Origin: Thalassotalea_H castellviae | Lineage (GTDB): Bacteria > Pseudomonadota > Gammaproteobacteria > Enterobacterales > Alteromonadaceae | Assembly (NCBI RefSeq): GCF_031846185.1 | Contig: NZ_JAVRIF010000013.1 | Location: 1 to 64,000 of the forward strand | Direction: 5' to 3' | Length of the DNA: 64,000 bases | Shown here: piece by piece, positions 33,277 through 41,435 of the stretch | Numbering within the stretch: the first letter of the stretch is position 1 | Layout: every line of letters starts with the position of its first letter | Notes under the pieces: generated by a model | The model's input: only the letters and a program-made list of their open reading frames with translations | Told to the model about the DNA's origin: nothing | Database searches by the model: none | Program-made: the position numbers and the translations under genes

Positions 33277-33951
33277 ATGACGACAAAATACAAAATAAAC
33301 GAATTATTTGAAACAATTCAAGGTGAGGGGGCTTTTACTGGTCAACCCTCTATTTTCTTACGTTTACAAGGTTGTCCTGTTGGCTGCTCTTGGTGTGATA
33401 CCAAACATACTTGGGAAATTAATTTATCAGATGAAGTAGATCAACAAGTGATGATCAATAAAACGGCGGAGTCTGATCATTGGGCGGCATTAACAAGCGA
33501 AGATATCTTGGCAATTTTTAATCGTCAAGGTTTTCAAGCAAAACATATTGTCATTACCGGCGGTGAGCCATGTATGGTGGATTTAACACCACTGTGCACT
33601 GTCTTTGAAGCGCAAGGTTACAGTTGCCAGATTGAAACCTCAGGTACCTTTGAAATACAAACCACAGAAAATTGTTGGGTGACGGTGTCGCCAAAAGTCA
33701 ATATGAAAGGCGGTTATAAAATATTGACTTCGGCGATGCAAAGAGCCAATGAGATCAAACATCCTGTCGCTACCGAGCAGCATATTGATGATTTAAAAGC
33801 ATTATTAGTTGATCATGCGGTGACCGCAAAGCCAATATATTTACAACCTATTAGTCAAAAAGAACGAGCAACACAATTAGCTATTAAAACTTGCATTGAA
33901 AATAATTGGCGCTTATCTATTCAAGTACATAAATACATTGGTATTGAGTAA
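33277..33951 (+). CDS. queE: 7-carboxy-7-deazaguanine synthase QueE (radical SAM)
   Basis: The 224-residue protein has the QueE start NELFETIQGEGAFTG and the radical SAM cluster motif CPVGCSWCD, CxxxCxxC in spacing, with ITGGEPC downstream. It makes 7-carboxy-7-deazaguanine from 6-carboxytetrahydropterin. It pairs divergently with queC. It converges on pdsS, 45 bases away, with no clear terminator between. Confidence 0.95.
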   Translation: MTTKYKINELFETIQGEGAFTGQPSIFLRLQGCPVGCSWCDTKHTWEINLSDEVDQQVMINKTAESDHWAALTSEDILAIFNRQGFQAKHIVITGGEPCMVDLTPLCTVFEAQGYSCQIETSGTFEIQTTENCWVTVSPKVNMKGGYKILTSAMQRANEIKHPVATEQHIDDLKALLVDHAVTAKPIYLQPISQKERATQLAIKTCIENNWRLSIQVHKYIGIE

Positions 33952-33996
33952 ATTTTTTAACGATCACAATAATGGTTATTGAATCGGATTAATGGT

Positions 33997-36186
33997 TTAA
34001 GTTTTCACTAATGGTAAAGTGATCGTTATCGTGACACCTTTTGGGTTGTGATGATTATTAGCCTTTATTTCACCTTGGTGAAACTGACAAATCAACCTTG
34101 CGATATAAAGTCCTAAACCTAAGTGTGGTCTTTTATTTTCTTCACTTAATTCATCAAGATCTTGATGGTTGTCCCTGATTGATATCATCGAGTCAAATAA
34201 CCTTTCTGTCATTTCTTCAGGCAAGTAACGGCCATTATTACTAATATGTAAAATTAAAACATTCGATTTATCTTCTACCGCTAAGGTTATTTTTTTATCT
34301 TCACTAAATTCAACGGCATTACCAATTACTTTATCAAGAAGCTGAGCAATGTGCTCTGGAGAGCCCACCATCATAACGTTTTTATCGGGGAAGTTAGCTA
34401 GAAATTGATAGTTTTCATAAATTTGACGATAACCTTGTAAACAGCCGTTCAAAACCTGATAAAAATTAAACTTAGTTTTGTCGGTATTTTTTAACATTTG
34501 TTCTAATCGGGTTGCTTCACTCATATTGGTTAAAATTAAATTGAGTCGATTTAGTCCTTGTTGTGCTCGCTCAATATAAGCATTTGAATGAGAAGATTGT
34601 TGTTTTTGCAAGGTTAAATTTTCTAATGATGTTCTAACCACAGCAATCGGTGTTCTTAACTCATGAGAAAGCCGAGAAGACATGTTCTCCAGATAATGGT
34701 TATATTGACTTAATCGACTTACCGCGGTGGCAAAACTTCGTGATAGATCACCAATTTCATCGTTATTCGTTGATGCGATCATCACTTCATTAATTCTGCC
34801 GTGTTCATCAATGGCTTGCTCAGCTTGATTACGTAAAGCTCTGATCCTATTCGAGATCCTAGTTGCGAAAAAAAAGAATGCCATAATACCAAAAAGCATG
34901 ATGGCTAATATGCTGGTAAATAATTTTTCCAGTGCTTGGTTTCTGACCGTGCGAATACCATTATTGGTTTCTTCAACAATAACAGCACCATGGACTTTAT
35001 TACCAAAATAAATTGGATACGCTGCGGTTAAAATAACGGCTTTATTATCGCTGGAAAGTCGCCATTGAGACTGCGGAATACCTTGTAAGGCGGATTCAAT
35101 ATGTTTACCTGTCAGGTTTTGGGCATCATAAAGTTGATCAATAAATGCTTTCGGTGGTTGGGTTAATAATCGGTTAAATAATGGTTTCAATAAAGATTGT
35201 AACTCGGTACGCCAATCTTCTTGATTTTGATTAATTTTATTTTTTTGCCAAAGGCCATTGGCCTGTTGAATATCGCCTGCTTTGGCGAGTACGCGATGAT
35301 GTTGGTCGACAACCCATACACTTGAATTGGTGTAACTCATGCCTTTAACAATACGTTCTATTTCTGGAGAGGGCACGAGTATTGTGCCTAACGAATCTTT
35401 ATTGGCTGTATTCGCGCTGGCTATAATACTGTTTGTTTGTCCAAACCTCTCATCAACATCGTGAATAGCAAAGGCTAAATTATCACTAATATTTTTTAAC
35501 GGGATCCGAAACTCAATATTATAACCTTGGGTCGTTTCAAGCCATTTTCCTTGGATAAACAGAGCCGGGGTTGGAGGAGTAAGATCGTCATTTTGTATTT
35601 GAAAGATATCTAACCATCCAGCTTGCTTATTTGCGACAAGATAGCGTTGAAATTTACCTTCAGGAGTTGTGAAAGCCAGCTCTAAACGGTCATTCAGATT
35701 AATACTGCGGGCGTTTTTATCACGGTAAATGACTTTATCATCGACAACGCTGACGAAAAAATACAAATACTTATCATATTTGCCAACGGCTGCTGTGTAA
35801 TTATTTGAGAGCTTTTCAAGCGGTAAAGTTGCTTTGGAATCGCTATTGGTCACTTGGTTATTAACACCGTAATAATGCGATTTAGCGAGATAGTTTGGCC
35901 AATCTTGGTGACTGCCATCTAAATTTATTGGATGGTTCAGTTGATAACCATATAAATCTTTCCCTTTTTCGACACTTGGTAAAAAGCTCGCTTGGTTATT
36001 AAACAGATTGGGGCGCTCATGCAATGCCGTGGCAAGGGCGCGTGCAGTGCCAATAATGGTTTGCTCTTGACCAAACCTTAAATATTTTTCCATCTCCCAC
36101 ACATATTGATAGCCAAACCAAGGAATAACGACTAAAAAGGATGAAAGTAATAATAACTTACTGCGTAAACCAAACCTAAACTTCAT
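33997..36186 (-). CDS. pdsS: PdsS, sortase-system sensor histidine kinase
   Basis: The 729-residue kinase has a membrane segment at about 8-26, a large periplasmic region, a second segment near 440, a HAMP-like linker, and His508 in SHELRTPIAVV. The ATPase part has NAVEFS (N box) and LGLGLYIARLI (G box). Sequence and the N-terminal MEKYLRFGQEQTIIGTARAL match the proteobacterial dedicated sortase system kinase family. The periplasmic residues about 80-255 (INLDGSHQDWP, YLYFFVSVVDD, NDRLELAF, GYNIEFRIPL) look like a family 9 carbohydrate-binding fold. It overlaps pdsR by 4 bases. Confidence 0.88.
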   Translation of the reverse strand: MKFRFGLRSKLLLLSSFLVVIPWFGYQYVWEMEKYLRFGQEQTIIGTARALATALHERPNLFNNQASFLPSVEKGKDLYGYQLNHPINLDGSHQDWPNYLAKSHYYGVNNQVTNSDSKATLPLEKLSNNYTAAVGKYDKYLYFFVSVVDDKVIYRDKNARSINLNDRLELAFTTPEGKFQRYLVANKQAGWLDIFQIQNDDLTPPTPALFIQGKWLETTQGYNIEFRIPLKNISDNLAFAIHDVDERFGQTNSIIASANTANKDSLGTILVPSPEIERIVKGMSYTNSSVWVVDQHHRVLAKAGDIQQANGLWQKNKINQNQEDWRTELQSLLKPLFNRLLTQPPKAFIDQLYDAQNLTGKHIESALQGIPQSQWRLSSDNKAVILTAAYPIYFGNKVHGAVIVEETNNGIRTVRNQALEKLFTSILAIMLFGIMAFFFFATRISNRIRALRNQAEQAIDEHGRINEVMIASTNNDEIGDLSRSFATAVSRLSQYNHYLENMSSRLSHELRTPIAVVRTSLENLTLQKQQSSHSNAYIERAQQGLNRLNLILTNMSEATRLEQMLKNTDKTKFNFYQVLNGCLQGYRQIYENYQFLANFPDKNVMMVGSPEHIAQLLDKVIGNAVEFSEDKKITLAVEDKSNVLILHISNNGRYLPEEMTERLFDSMISIRDNHQDLDELSEENKRPHLGLGLYIARLICQFHQGEIKANNHHNPKGVTITITLPLVKT

Positions 36187-36914
36187 ACTTGAGAAGTTAC
36201 CTTGTTATTGACACTTGTTGTGTTTCCTTGCTCCCATCGATAACCCATGCCATAAACCGTTTCAATACAGTCAAAATCTTTGTCACGAAGATTAAATTTT
36301 TTCCTGATCCGTTTAATATGTGAGGTGATTGTACTGTCATCAACATAAATTTTAGAATCTTGCATCAGTTGTTGGCGGTTTTTAACATGACCAGGAGTTT
36401 TGGCTAAGGCATAAACCATCCAAAATTCTGTTATTGTTAAATCAATTAGCTTATCTTGCCATTTTACCGTCATTCTTTGACTATCGATGGTTAAATCATT
36501 GACGGTGAGTAAATGATCTTGTTCAGTGGGTTTATTTAAAGCGTCTTCACGTCTAAATAACGCTGAAATTCTTGCGGTTAAATGAGGTAAGCTAATATCT
36601 TTGGTTAAGTAGTCATCTGCGCCAATGCGCAAACCCGACACAGTATCGACATCATTGTCACGGGCGGTTAAAAAAATAATCGGTAAAGTCACCGATAAAT
36701 TTCTTAACCATTGGCATAAAGTGAAGCCGCCATCATATTCTTGTTCTAGGCCAATATCTAAAATAACTAAATGAGGTAACTTAATACTAAAGGCTTGTGT
36801 CGCTGAAGCTCTATTGGCATAAGTTTGAACTTGATAACCTTGTGCTCTAAGTACGTCAGCATAGTTTTCTCTAATCGCGGCTTCATCTTCGACGATAGCA
36901 ATTCTTTTTGACAT
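36183..36914 (-). CDS. pdsR: PdsR, sortase-system OmpR-family response regulator
   Basis: The 243-residue protein has a receiver domain (Asp10, phospho-acceptor Asp53 in VILDIGL, Lys in DDYLTKDIS) and a winged-helix DNA-binding domain (TSHIKRIRKKF, ETVYGMGYRW). It is the partner of PdsS, whose ATG overlaps its stop. Probable targets include pdsO, which is divergent; three TTGCCA boxes lie in the shared gap. Confidence 0.9.
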   Translation of the reverse strand: MSKRIAIVEDEAAIRENYADVLRAQGYQVQTYANRASATQAFSIKLPHLVILDIGLEQEYDGGFTLCQWLRNLSVTLPIIFLTARDNDVDTVSGLRIGADDYLTKDISLPHLTARISALFRREDALNKPTEQDHLLTVNDLTIDSQRMTVKWQDKLIDLTITEFWMVYALAKTPGHVKNRQQLMQDSKIYVDDSTITSHIKRIRKKFNLRDKDFDCIETVYGMGYRWEQGNTTSVNNKVTSQV

Positions 36915-37024
36915 TTATATATCTTTACCTAAATCGACTTGACTCAAGTTATTTGAGACGTATCTGTTTTATTGACAACGTCACTATATAAAAATTTATC
37001 AATAAATTCCTGAATTTCGTCACA

Positions 37025-37062
37025 TTGCCATATTGTTGCCACATTTGTTTATTGCATTGCCA
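37025..37062. promoter_or_regulatory. Three in-phase TTGCCA direct repeats, candidate PdsR sites
   Basis: TTGCCA starts at 37025, 37036 and 37057, spaced 11 and 21 bases, one and two helical turns. OmpR-family regulators usually bind tandem direct repeats of this kind. The boxes sit between divergent pdsR and pdsO, about 112-149 bases upstream of pdsO. The assignment to PdsR is inference. Confidence 0.5.
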
Positions 37063-37173
37063 TTATTGTGACCTTTTAATGGCATTTTTACTTGGTTTAA
37101 TACAGTCATCACAAAGAAGCGAAGACAACGCTTAAATTTTAACTTTAACTAACTAATCAATAACGGTGGCATT

Positions 37174-37986
37174 ATGAAAAATTCAACTTTAAATCAGGTG
37201 ACGATAAAAAAAACTTGCTTAGCATGCTTTGTAGCAACCTCATTAATTTCAACACCCTTAATGGCAAATGATGATGTAAAAACTAGTGAATTGACTAAAG
37301 CAGAGCAACATAAACAAAACGAAAATATTGGCTTTGGAAGTGGTCTTGTATTAGGGGCTGTAGTAGCAGGGCCAGTAGGGGCTTTTGTTTCAGGGATCCT
37401 AGGTGTGTTTACAGCAAAACATATCAATGTCAGTAATGATAAAGATGAGTTAGTAGTGCAACTTTCAAAAGAACAGAATAACCATCAACTTGCCCTAGCA
37501 AATTATCAGCGAAAAATGGAGCAGATTGAACAAGAATACCAAAATGAATTACTCGCATTACAAAACAGTCAACACAATACAACACAATTACAAGCTGAAA
37601 ACTTATTAATGAGTTTACAATTTTCAACAGGGTCAAGTGATATTCAACCGCATTATCAAGGTCAAATTGACTCGTTAGTGAGTTTACTCAAGCAAGCGCC
37701 TGAATTGATGATTGATTTATCAGGTTATACCGATTTACAAGGTAACGAAGCGCTTAACCATGCCTTATCAATTGCTCGAGTCAATGCGGTTAAACATGCT
37801 TTAATAGATAAAGGAATAACAGCTGAACGCATCAACTTATTTGCTTATGGAGAAGAATCTCCGGTTGTCGCTAATAATCAGCAAGAAGTTAGTTTTTATG
37901 ATCGACGCGTTGTCATCAAACTTAAAACTAGTCATGATTCAACAGAAGAGTCTTTAAAGCAGCAACAAATGGTGGGAAATTATTAA
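37174..37986 (+). CDS. pdsO: PdsO, sortase-associated OmpA-like protein
   Basis: The 270-residue protein has a signal peptide (ending near PLMA), a glycine-zipper hydrophobic segment (about 50-75, GSGLVLGAVVAGPVGAFVSG), a coiled-coil linker (about 90-145), and a C-terminal OmpA peptidoglycan-binding domain (MSLQFSTGSSDIQ, LSGYTDLQGNEALN, RRVVIKLK). This layout is characteristic of PdsO. It lies divergent from pdsR-pdsS as usual for the locus, but the next genes are not the sortase target and sortase. Confidence 0.88.
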   Translation: MKNSTLNQVTIKKTCLACFVATSLISTPLMANDDVKTSELTKAEQHKQNENIGFGSGLVLGAVVAGPVGAFVSGILGVFTAKHINVSNDKDELVVQLSKEQNNHQLALANYQRKMEQIEQEYQNELLALQNSQHNTTQLQAENLLMSLQFSTGSSDIQPHYQGQIDSLVSLLKQAPELMIDLSGYTDLQGNEALNHALSIARVNAVKHALIDKGITAERINLFAYGEESPVVANNQQEVSFYDRRVVIKLKTSHDSTEESLKQQQMVGNY

Positions 37987-38310
37987 CGCTAATTCGAAGA
38001 ATCATAGTACTAGATAGCGGTGAAGTCACAAAGAAAACCAAGACGTTATTTTAATAGCCTATTACGTCAATATAGAGCGACTATTTTTCAATAGTGGCTC
38101 TTTTTCTATGGTAAATAAATTATCTTGTATTCGACAAATTCTTTTTCATTTTGACAGTCATAACATCATTATTAACGTGTATAAAAAAGCCATTAACGCT
38201 ATAAATCATTTCTGAAAATTGAACGGACGTGCTGTCGGGAAATTTTACATAAGTAAAAGCATAATAATTCCGTCTTCTGTAACTTTATGATTCTTAGTGG
38301 ATTACTGAGA
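37987..38310. other. Gap after pdsO where sortase and target genes would be expected
   Basis: About 320 bases without a recognisable gene. An imperfect hairpin terminator lies near 38074. I compared all frames by eye with sortase motifs (TLxTC, LPxTG) and saw no remnant. The remainder is AT-rich promoter region for the PEP-CTERM gene. Confidence 0.55.
38074..38106 (+). terminator. Terminator downstream of pdsO
   Basis: AGAGC-G-ACTAT (38074-38084) pairs with ATAGT-G-GCTCT (38091-38101) with one internal mismatch, followed by TTTTT. It probably ends pdsO transcription. Confidence 0.75.
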
Positions 38311-38326
38311 TGGCATCTTTTATGCA
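38311..38326 (+). promoter_or_regulatory. Sigma-54 (RpoN) promoter of PEP-CTERM gene
   Basis: TGGCAT at 38311-38316 and TATGCA ending at 38326 give GG and GC separated by exactly 10 bases, the fixed spacing of -24/-12 promoters (TGGCAC-N5-TTGCA). Start would be near 38337, giving a leader of about 70 bases. PEP-CTERM genes in exosortase-bearing bacteria are known to be often controlled by sigma-54 with the PrsK/PrsR pair. Confidence 0.65.
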
Positions 38327-38406
38327 CTTTAATATTTTTAACGTACTTTTAGCCATACATAAATACCTTTCATTTTTGATGAAAAGGGATTAGAAGGATA
38401 ACTCAA

Positions 38407-39207
38407 ATGAAATACAAATTTCTGAAAGGCTTAGTTACTAGCTTTGCATTGGCCATTAGTTGTACATCAAATGCAGCATTAATTTATGGTTCAGATCCCA
38501 TAAGTGCAGGTACACCATTAACCGTGTTTGATACTAATACAGGCACAACTACCGTTTTAGGTTCGAGTCTTTGGAATTTAGGCTTAGCCTTTGATAATAG
38601 TAACTCACTTTTTGGGATAAATGGTACTACTGTCTATTCAGTTGACATTAATAATGGCTCAACCTCACTTATCGGCAGTGGACTTTGGCAAGGGAGTTCA
38701 GAGTCAGCAACCTTTGATTTAAATAACAACTTGTTAAGCGCTACCAGTACTGGTTTATATAGTATCAATACCTCTAATGCGGCGACAACTTATTTAGGAG
38801 CATTTGTAGGGCATAGCTCATACGATGGAATATCAGTTGCAACAACCAATGTAGAAACTATTTTAGGAACCTTTCTTGCGGGTACCATCTTTGCTGTTGA
38901 CTCTGGTCAATTGTATGTTATTGATCCTAATACACTAGTTTCTACTTTTTTAATGTCTGCACCAGCAAGTGAAACGATCGCTTTTGATGCCAATGGGAAT
39001 TTATATGCTAATGACTATACTAATGGTTATTACCTTTTAGATCTCGTCAATCAAAATCATACATTTCTAGGGGGAAGTGCACATTTTGGCTCTGCTGTAT
39101 ATGGCGCATACTCTCCTCAAACAGACGTTCCTGAACCCTCAACACTAGCTATTTTTGCTTTGGGCTTAATAGGGTTGGCTTTCCGTAAATTTAACCAAAA
39201 AGGTTAA
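38407..39207 (+). CDS. PEP-CTERM sorting-domain protein, exported
   Basis: The 266-residue protein has a signal peptide (ending near SNAA) and a C-terminal PEP-CTERM signal: VPEPSTLAIFALGLIGLAF then basic residues. The middle is repetitive, with units such as FDTNTGTTTVLGSSLWNLG and VDINNGSTSLIGSGLW, suggesting a small beta-propeller-like fold. An exosortase (EpsH/XrtA type), encoded elsewhere, should process it at the inner membrane for release or attachment to extracellular polysaccharide. AAGGATAAC supports ATG 38407. A sigma-54 promoter precedes it and a terminator follows. Confidence 0.88.
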   Translation: MKYKFLKGLVTSFALAISCTSNAALIYGSDPISAGTPLTVFDTNTGTTTVLGSSLWNLGLAFDNSNSLFGINGTTVYSVDINNGSTSLIGSGLWQGSSESATFDLNNNLLSATSTGLYSINTSNAATTYLGAFVGHSSYDGISVATTNVETILGTFLAGTIFAVDSGQLYVIDPNTLVSTFLMSAPASETIAFDANGNLYANDYTNGYYLLDLVNQNHTFLGGSAHFGSAVYGAYSPQTDVPEPSTLAIFALGLIGLAFRKFNQKG

Positions 39208-39225
39208 ATATTTACGTGGTAATGT

Positions 39226-39260
39226 AAAACACTGATCAATTAGATCAGTGTTTTTATTTT
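39226..39260 (+). terminator. Terminator after PEP-CTERM gene
   Basis: AAAACACTGATC (39226-39237) pairs perfectly with GATCAGTGTTTT (39243-39254) around AATTA, followed by further T residues. Confidence 0.92.
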
Positions 39261-39428
39261 TAAAGACAAACAACACCATATCTAACGTTGATGTTGAGCC
39301 GTTTTGGGCTGTTATTTTAAATTGTCTCCATCAGAATCAATCAACATTAGTCTGTTAAAGTTCTTTCATCACTTTTGTTAATTAATTTTCTTGATAAATA
39401 TAAAAATAAAAATAAATATTTTTACTGA

Positions 39429-39463
39429 AAAAATAAGCCGCTTTGCTATTTCAGCAAAACGGC
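39429..39463 (-). terminator. Terminator of uspE on the minus strand
   Basis: GCCG-C-TTTGCT (39437-39447) pairs with AGCAAA-A-CGGC (39453-39463). Read on the minus strand the stem is followed by TTATTTTTT, a clear U tract. Confidence 0.85.
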
Positions 39464-39552
39464 CCTAGTAAATAAAACAAGCAATGTGTTACCTTGTTTG
39501 CGTATTAAACTTATTATTTAATACATTGATAAAATGGTCTTTAACATAAGCG

Positions 39553-40482
39553 TTAATTGGCAAGTGGTGAAACATATCCATCCGGTTTTAAGGCTAAAAC
39601 ATCACAGTTTAAATTATCAATTAAATGTTCAGCAGTATTCCCGATCAGGGCAGCGGATAATCCTGTTCGGCCAATAGTACCTAAGATCACTAATTCTGCA
39701 TCTAATTCGTCTGCCAGCCTGACAATGATATCTTCTGGTAAACCTTCTTCCACATGGGTGTGCTCTTTACTGATTGCAAACTGTTGAGCATGCTCATCCA
39801 TCGCTTCTATATGATGACTTAACATGGATTCGTTGTATTCGTTTGCATTAAATTCAGGGATCTCAATTGCGATATTAACGGGAGTGCCAGGGAAAGAGTT
39901 GACCAAATGAACATTTGCCTTGATCAATTTTGATAGATTGATCGCTTCTTCTGTTATTTTTACATTTAAAGATTGATGCTCTGCTTCAGCACTGCCTACA
40001 TTGAGTGCCGCGACAATATTGCCATTCATCGGCCATAAATGATCTTTCACTAATAAAACAGGACAGGGACATTTTCTTAAGATATGCCAATCAGTTGGCG
40101 TGAATATGACTGATTTTAATTTATCGTGCTGATGTGTCCCTTTAATGACTATGTCATAGCCATTATTTAATACTTCTTCAATAATGGGTTCAAAAGGTCT
40201 ATTGTGCCAAATTACTTTAGTATCTATTGCAATATTATCGTGTGGTAAAACGTTAATTAACTCATTCAACCATTGAATACGATCATTAATTAACGAGTTG
40301 CGCATAGCTTCACGCTCATCGTTTGACAGCATGGTAGTCATCTCATAAGAAAAATCATATATCGAAAGGAAAGCTGTGATGGTGGCCTGAGTTTGTTTGG
40401 CTAATTCAATCGCTCTTTTTAAGGCTTTTTGATCTTCAGTGGTTGGATCTATGATTGCTAATATTTGATGATACTTTTCCAT
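39553..40482 (-). CDS. uspE: Universal stress protein UspE
   Basis: The 309-residue protein has two tandem Usp domains, as in UspE, and closely resembles E. coli UspE in its first half (SIYDFSYEMTTMLSNDEREAMR). Each domain has the Rossmann-like fold; the second has VILGTIGRTGLSAALIGNTAE, the nucleotide-binding-like G-x2-G-x9-G pattern. Start at 40482 follows CTGGAG on the minus strand; the frame extends seven codons further. It lies downstream of fnr as in E. coli. A candidate FNR box is upstream. Confidence 0.93.
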   Translation of the reverse strand: MEKYHQILAIIDPTTEDQKALKRAIELAKQTQATITAFLSIYDFSYEMTTMLSNDEREAMRNSLINDRIQWLNELINVLPHDNIAIDTKVIWHNRPFEPIIEEVLNNGYDIVIKGTHQHDKLKSVIFTPTDWHILRKCPCPVLLVKDHLWPMNGNIVAALNVGSAEAEHQSLNVKITEEAINLSKLIKANVHLVNSFPGTPVNIAIEIPEFNANEYNESMLSHHIEAMDEHAQQFAISKEHTHVEEGLPEDIIVRLADELDAELVILGTIGRTGLSAALIGNTAEHLIDNLNCDVLALKPDGYVSPLAN

Positions 40483-40557
40483 ATTCGCTCCAGAATAACT
40501 CATGTTAATGATTTACTATCAGTATAGTTATATTCTTATATAACACATAGTTGAAGA

Positions 40558-40571
40558 TTGTTTTAAATCAA
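40558..40571. promoter_or_regulatory. Candidate FNR box upstream of uspE
   Basis: TTGTT-TTAA-ATCAA differs by one base from the FNR consensus TTGAT-N4-ATCAA. It is about 76-89 bases upstream of the uspE start. A TATAAC -10-like box at 40527-40532 on the minus strand would put it near -44, close to a class II activation position. fnr itself is adjacent. Confidence 0.5.
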
Positions 40572-40671
40572 TAAATTGGTCGTATTGAAGGAAAAGTTAA
40601 GCAAGCAAATACTTTACAGATGTTTGAGAAATATTTACGCAAGGAAAAGTATGTGGGAGAGTGATCTGCTG

Positions 40672-41391
40672 CTATAGCGCAGCACAATCTTCAAGCTTAT
40701 CGCTGTCTAAAATCGTAATAAGCTTGCCATCAACTTTAATTAAGTCATTTTTATTGAATCGATTCAATAAGCGACTAATTGTTTCAACCGTTAAGCCGAT
40801 ATAATTGCCAATATCACTGCGAGTCATCGTCAACCTGAACTCAGTGGCTGATAATCCCCTAGCGTGATAACGGGCGCTTAAGGCACATAAAAATGTAGCA
40901 AGACGCTGCTCAGCATTCTTACGGTTCAATAAAGTTAACATTTCTTGATCATTTTTAATTTCAGAGCTCATCATACGAAGGATTTGCTTTTTAAGCTTTG
41001 GCATATGATTAGATAAATTATCTAAGGTATTATAGGGGATTTCACAAACCATTGAAGTTTCTAATGCTTTTGCAAAGCTCGGATGTTCAGACTCTGCTAT
41101 GGCATCAAACCCTAATAAATCTCCTGCTAAATGGAAGCCGGTAATTTGTTCTTCACCACTTTCGTTTACCGTAAACGTTTTGAAAGTGCCAGAGCGTATA
41201 GCGTATAAGGACTGCATAGTTTGACCATCTTGAAAAAGCTGCTCACCTTTATGGATAGGGCGTTTCCGGTCAATGATTTCATCAAGGGTTTCTAACTCTT
41301 TTTCATCAAGAGAATACGGTAGACAAAGTTCACTGATGCTACAATTTTGGCAATGAATATGTTGTTGTGATGCGCTTTGATTCTTGTACAT
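40672..41391 (-). CDS. fnr: FNR-type oxygen-sensing regulator
   Basis: The 239-residue CRP/FNR protein has Cys14, Cys17 and Cys23 (HCQNCSISELCLP) in the CxxCx5C pattern and a fourth Cys in LETSMVCEIP, the four [4Fe-4S] ligands. The C-terminal helix-turn-helix has TVETISRLLNRF, giving the TTGAT specificity. It activates anaerobic respiration genes when oxygen is absent. Close match to E. coli Fnr and Shewanella EtrA. uspE follows on the same strand, but with a 189-base gap. Confidence 0.96.
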   Translation of the reverse strand: MYKNQSASQQHIHCQNCSISELCLPYSLDEKELETLDEIIDRKRPIHKGEQLFQDGQTMQSLYAIRSGTFKTFTVNESGEEQITGFHLAGDLLGFDAIAESEHPSFAKALETSMVCEIPYNTLDNLSNHMPKLKKQILRMMSSEIKNDQEMLTLLNRKNAEQRLATFLCALSARYHARGLSATEFRLTMTRSDIGNYIGLTVETISRLLNRFNKNDLIKVDGKLITILDSDKLEDCAAL

Positions 41392-41435
41392 ATTTTCCTT
41401 AACATCTAAGTTAATTATCCACTTCGAGTATGGTA

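Larger units (their letters stand above)
39208..39552. other. Gap between convergent PEP-CTERM gene and uspE
   Basis: About 345 bases holding two terminators, one for each strand, with AT-rich sequence between. I see no gene. Confidence 0.6.
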
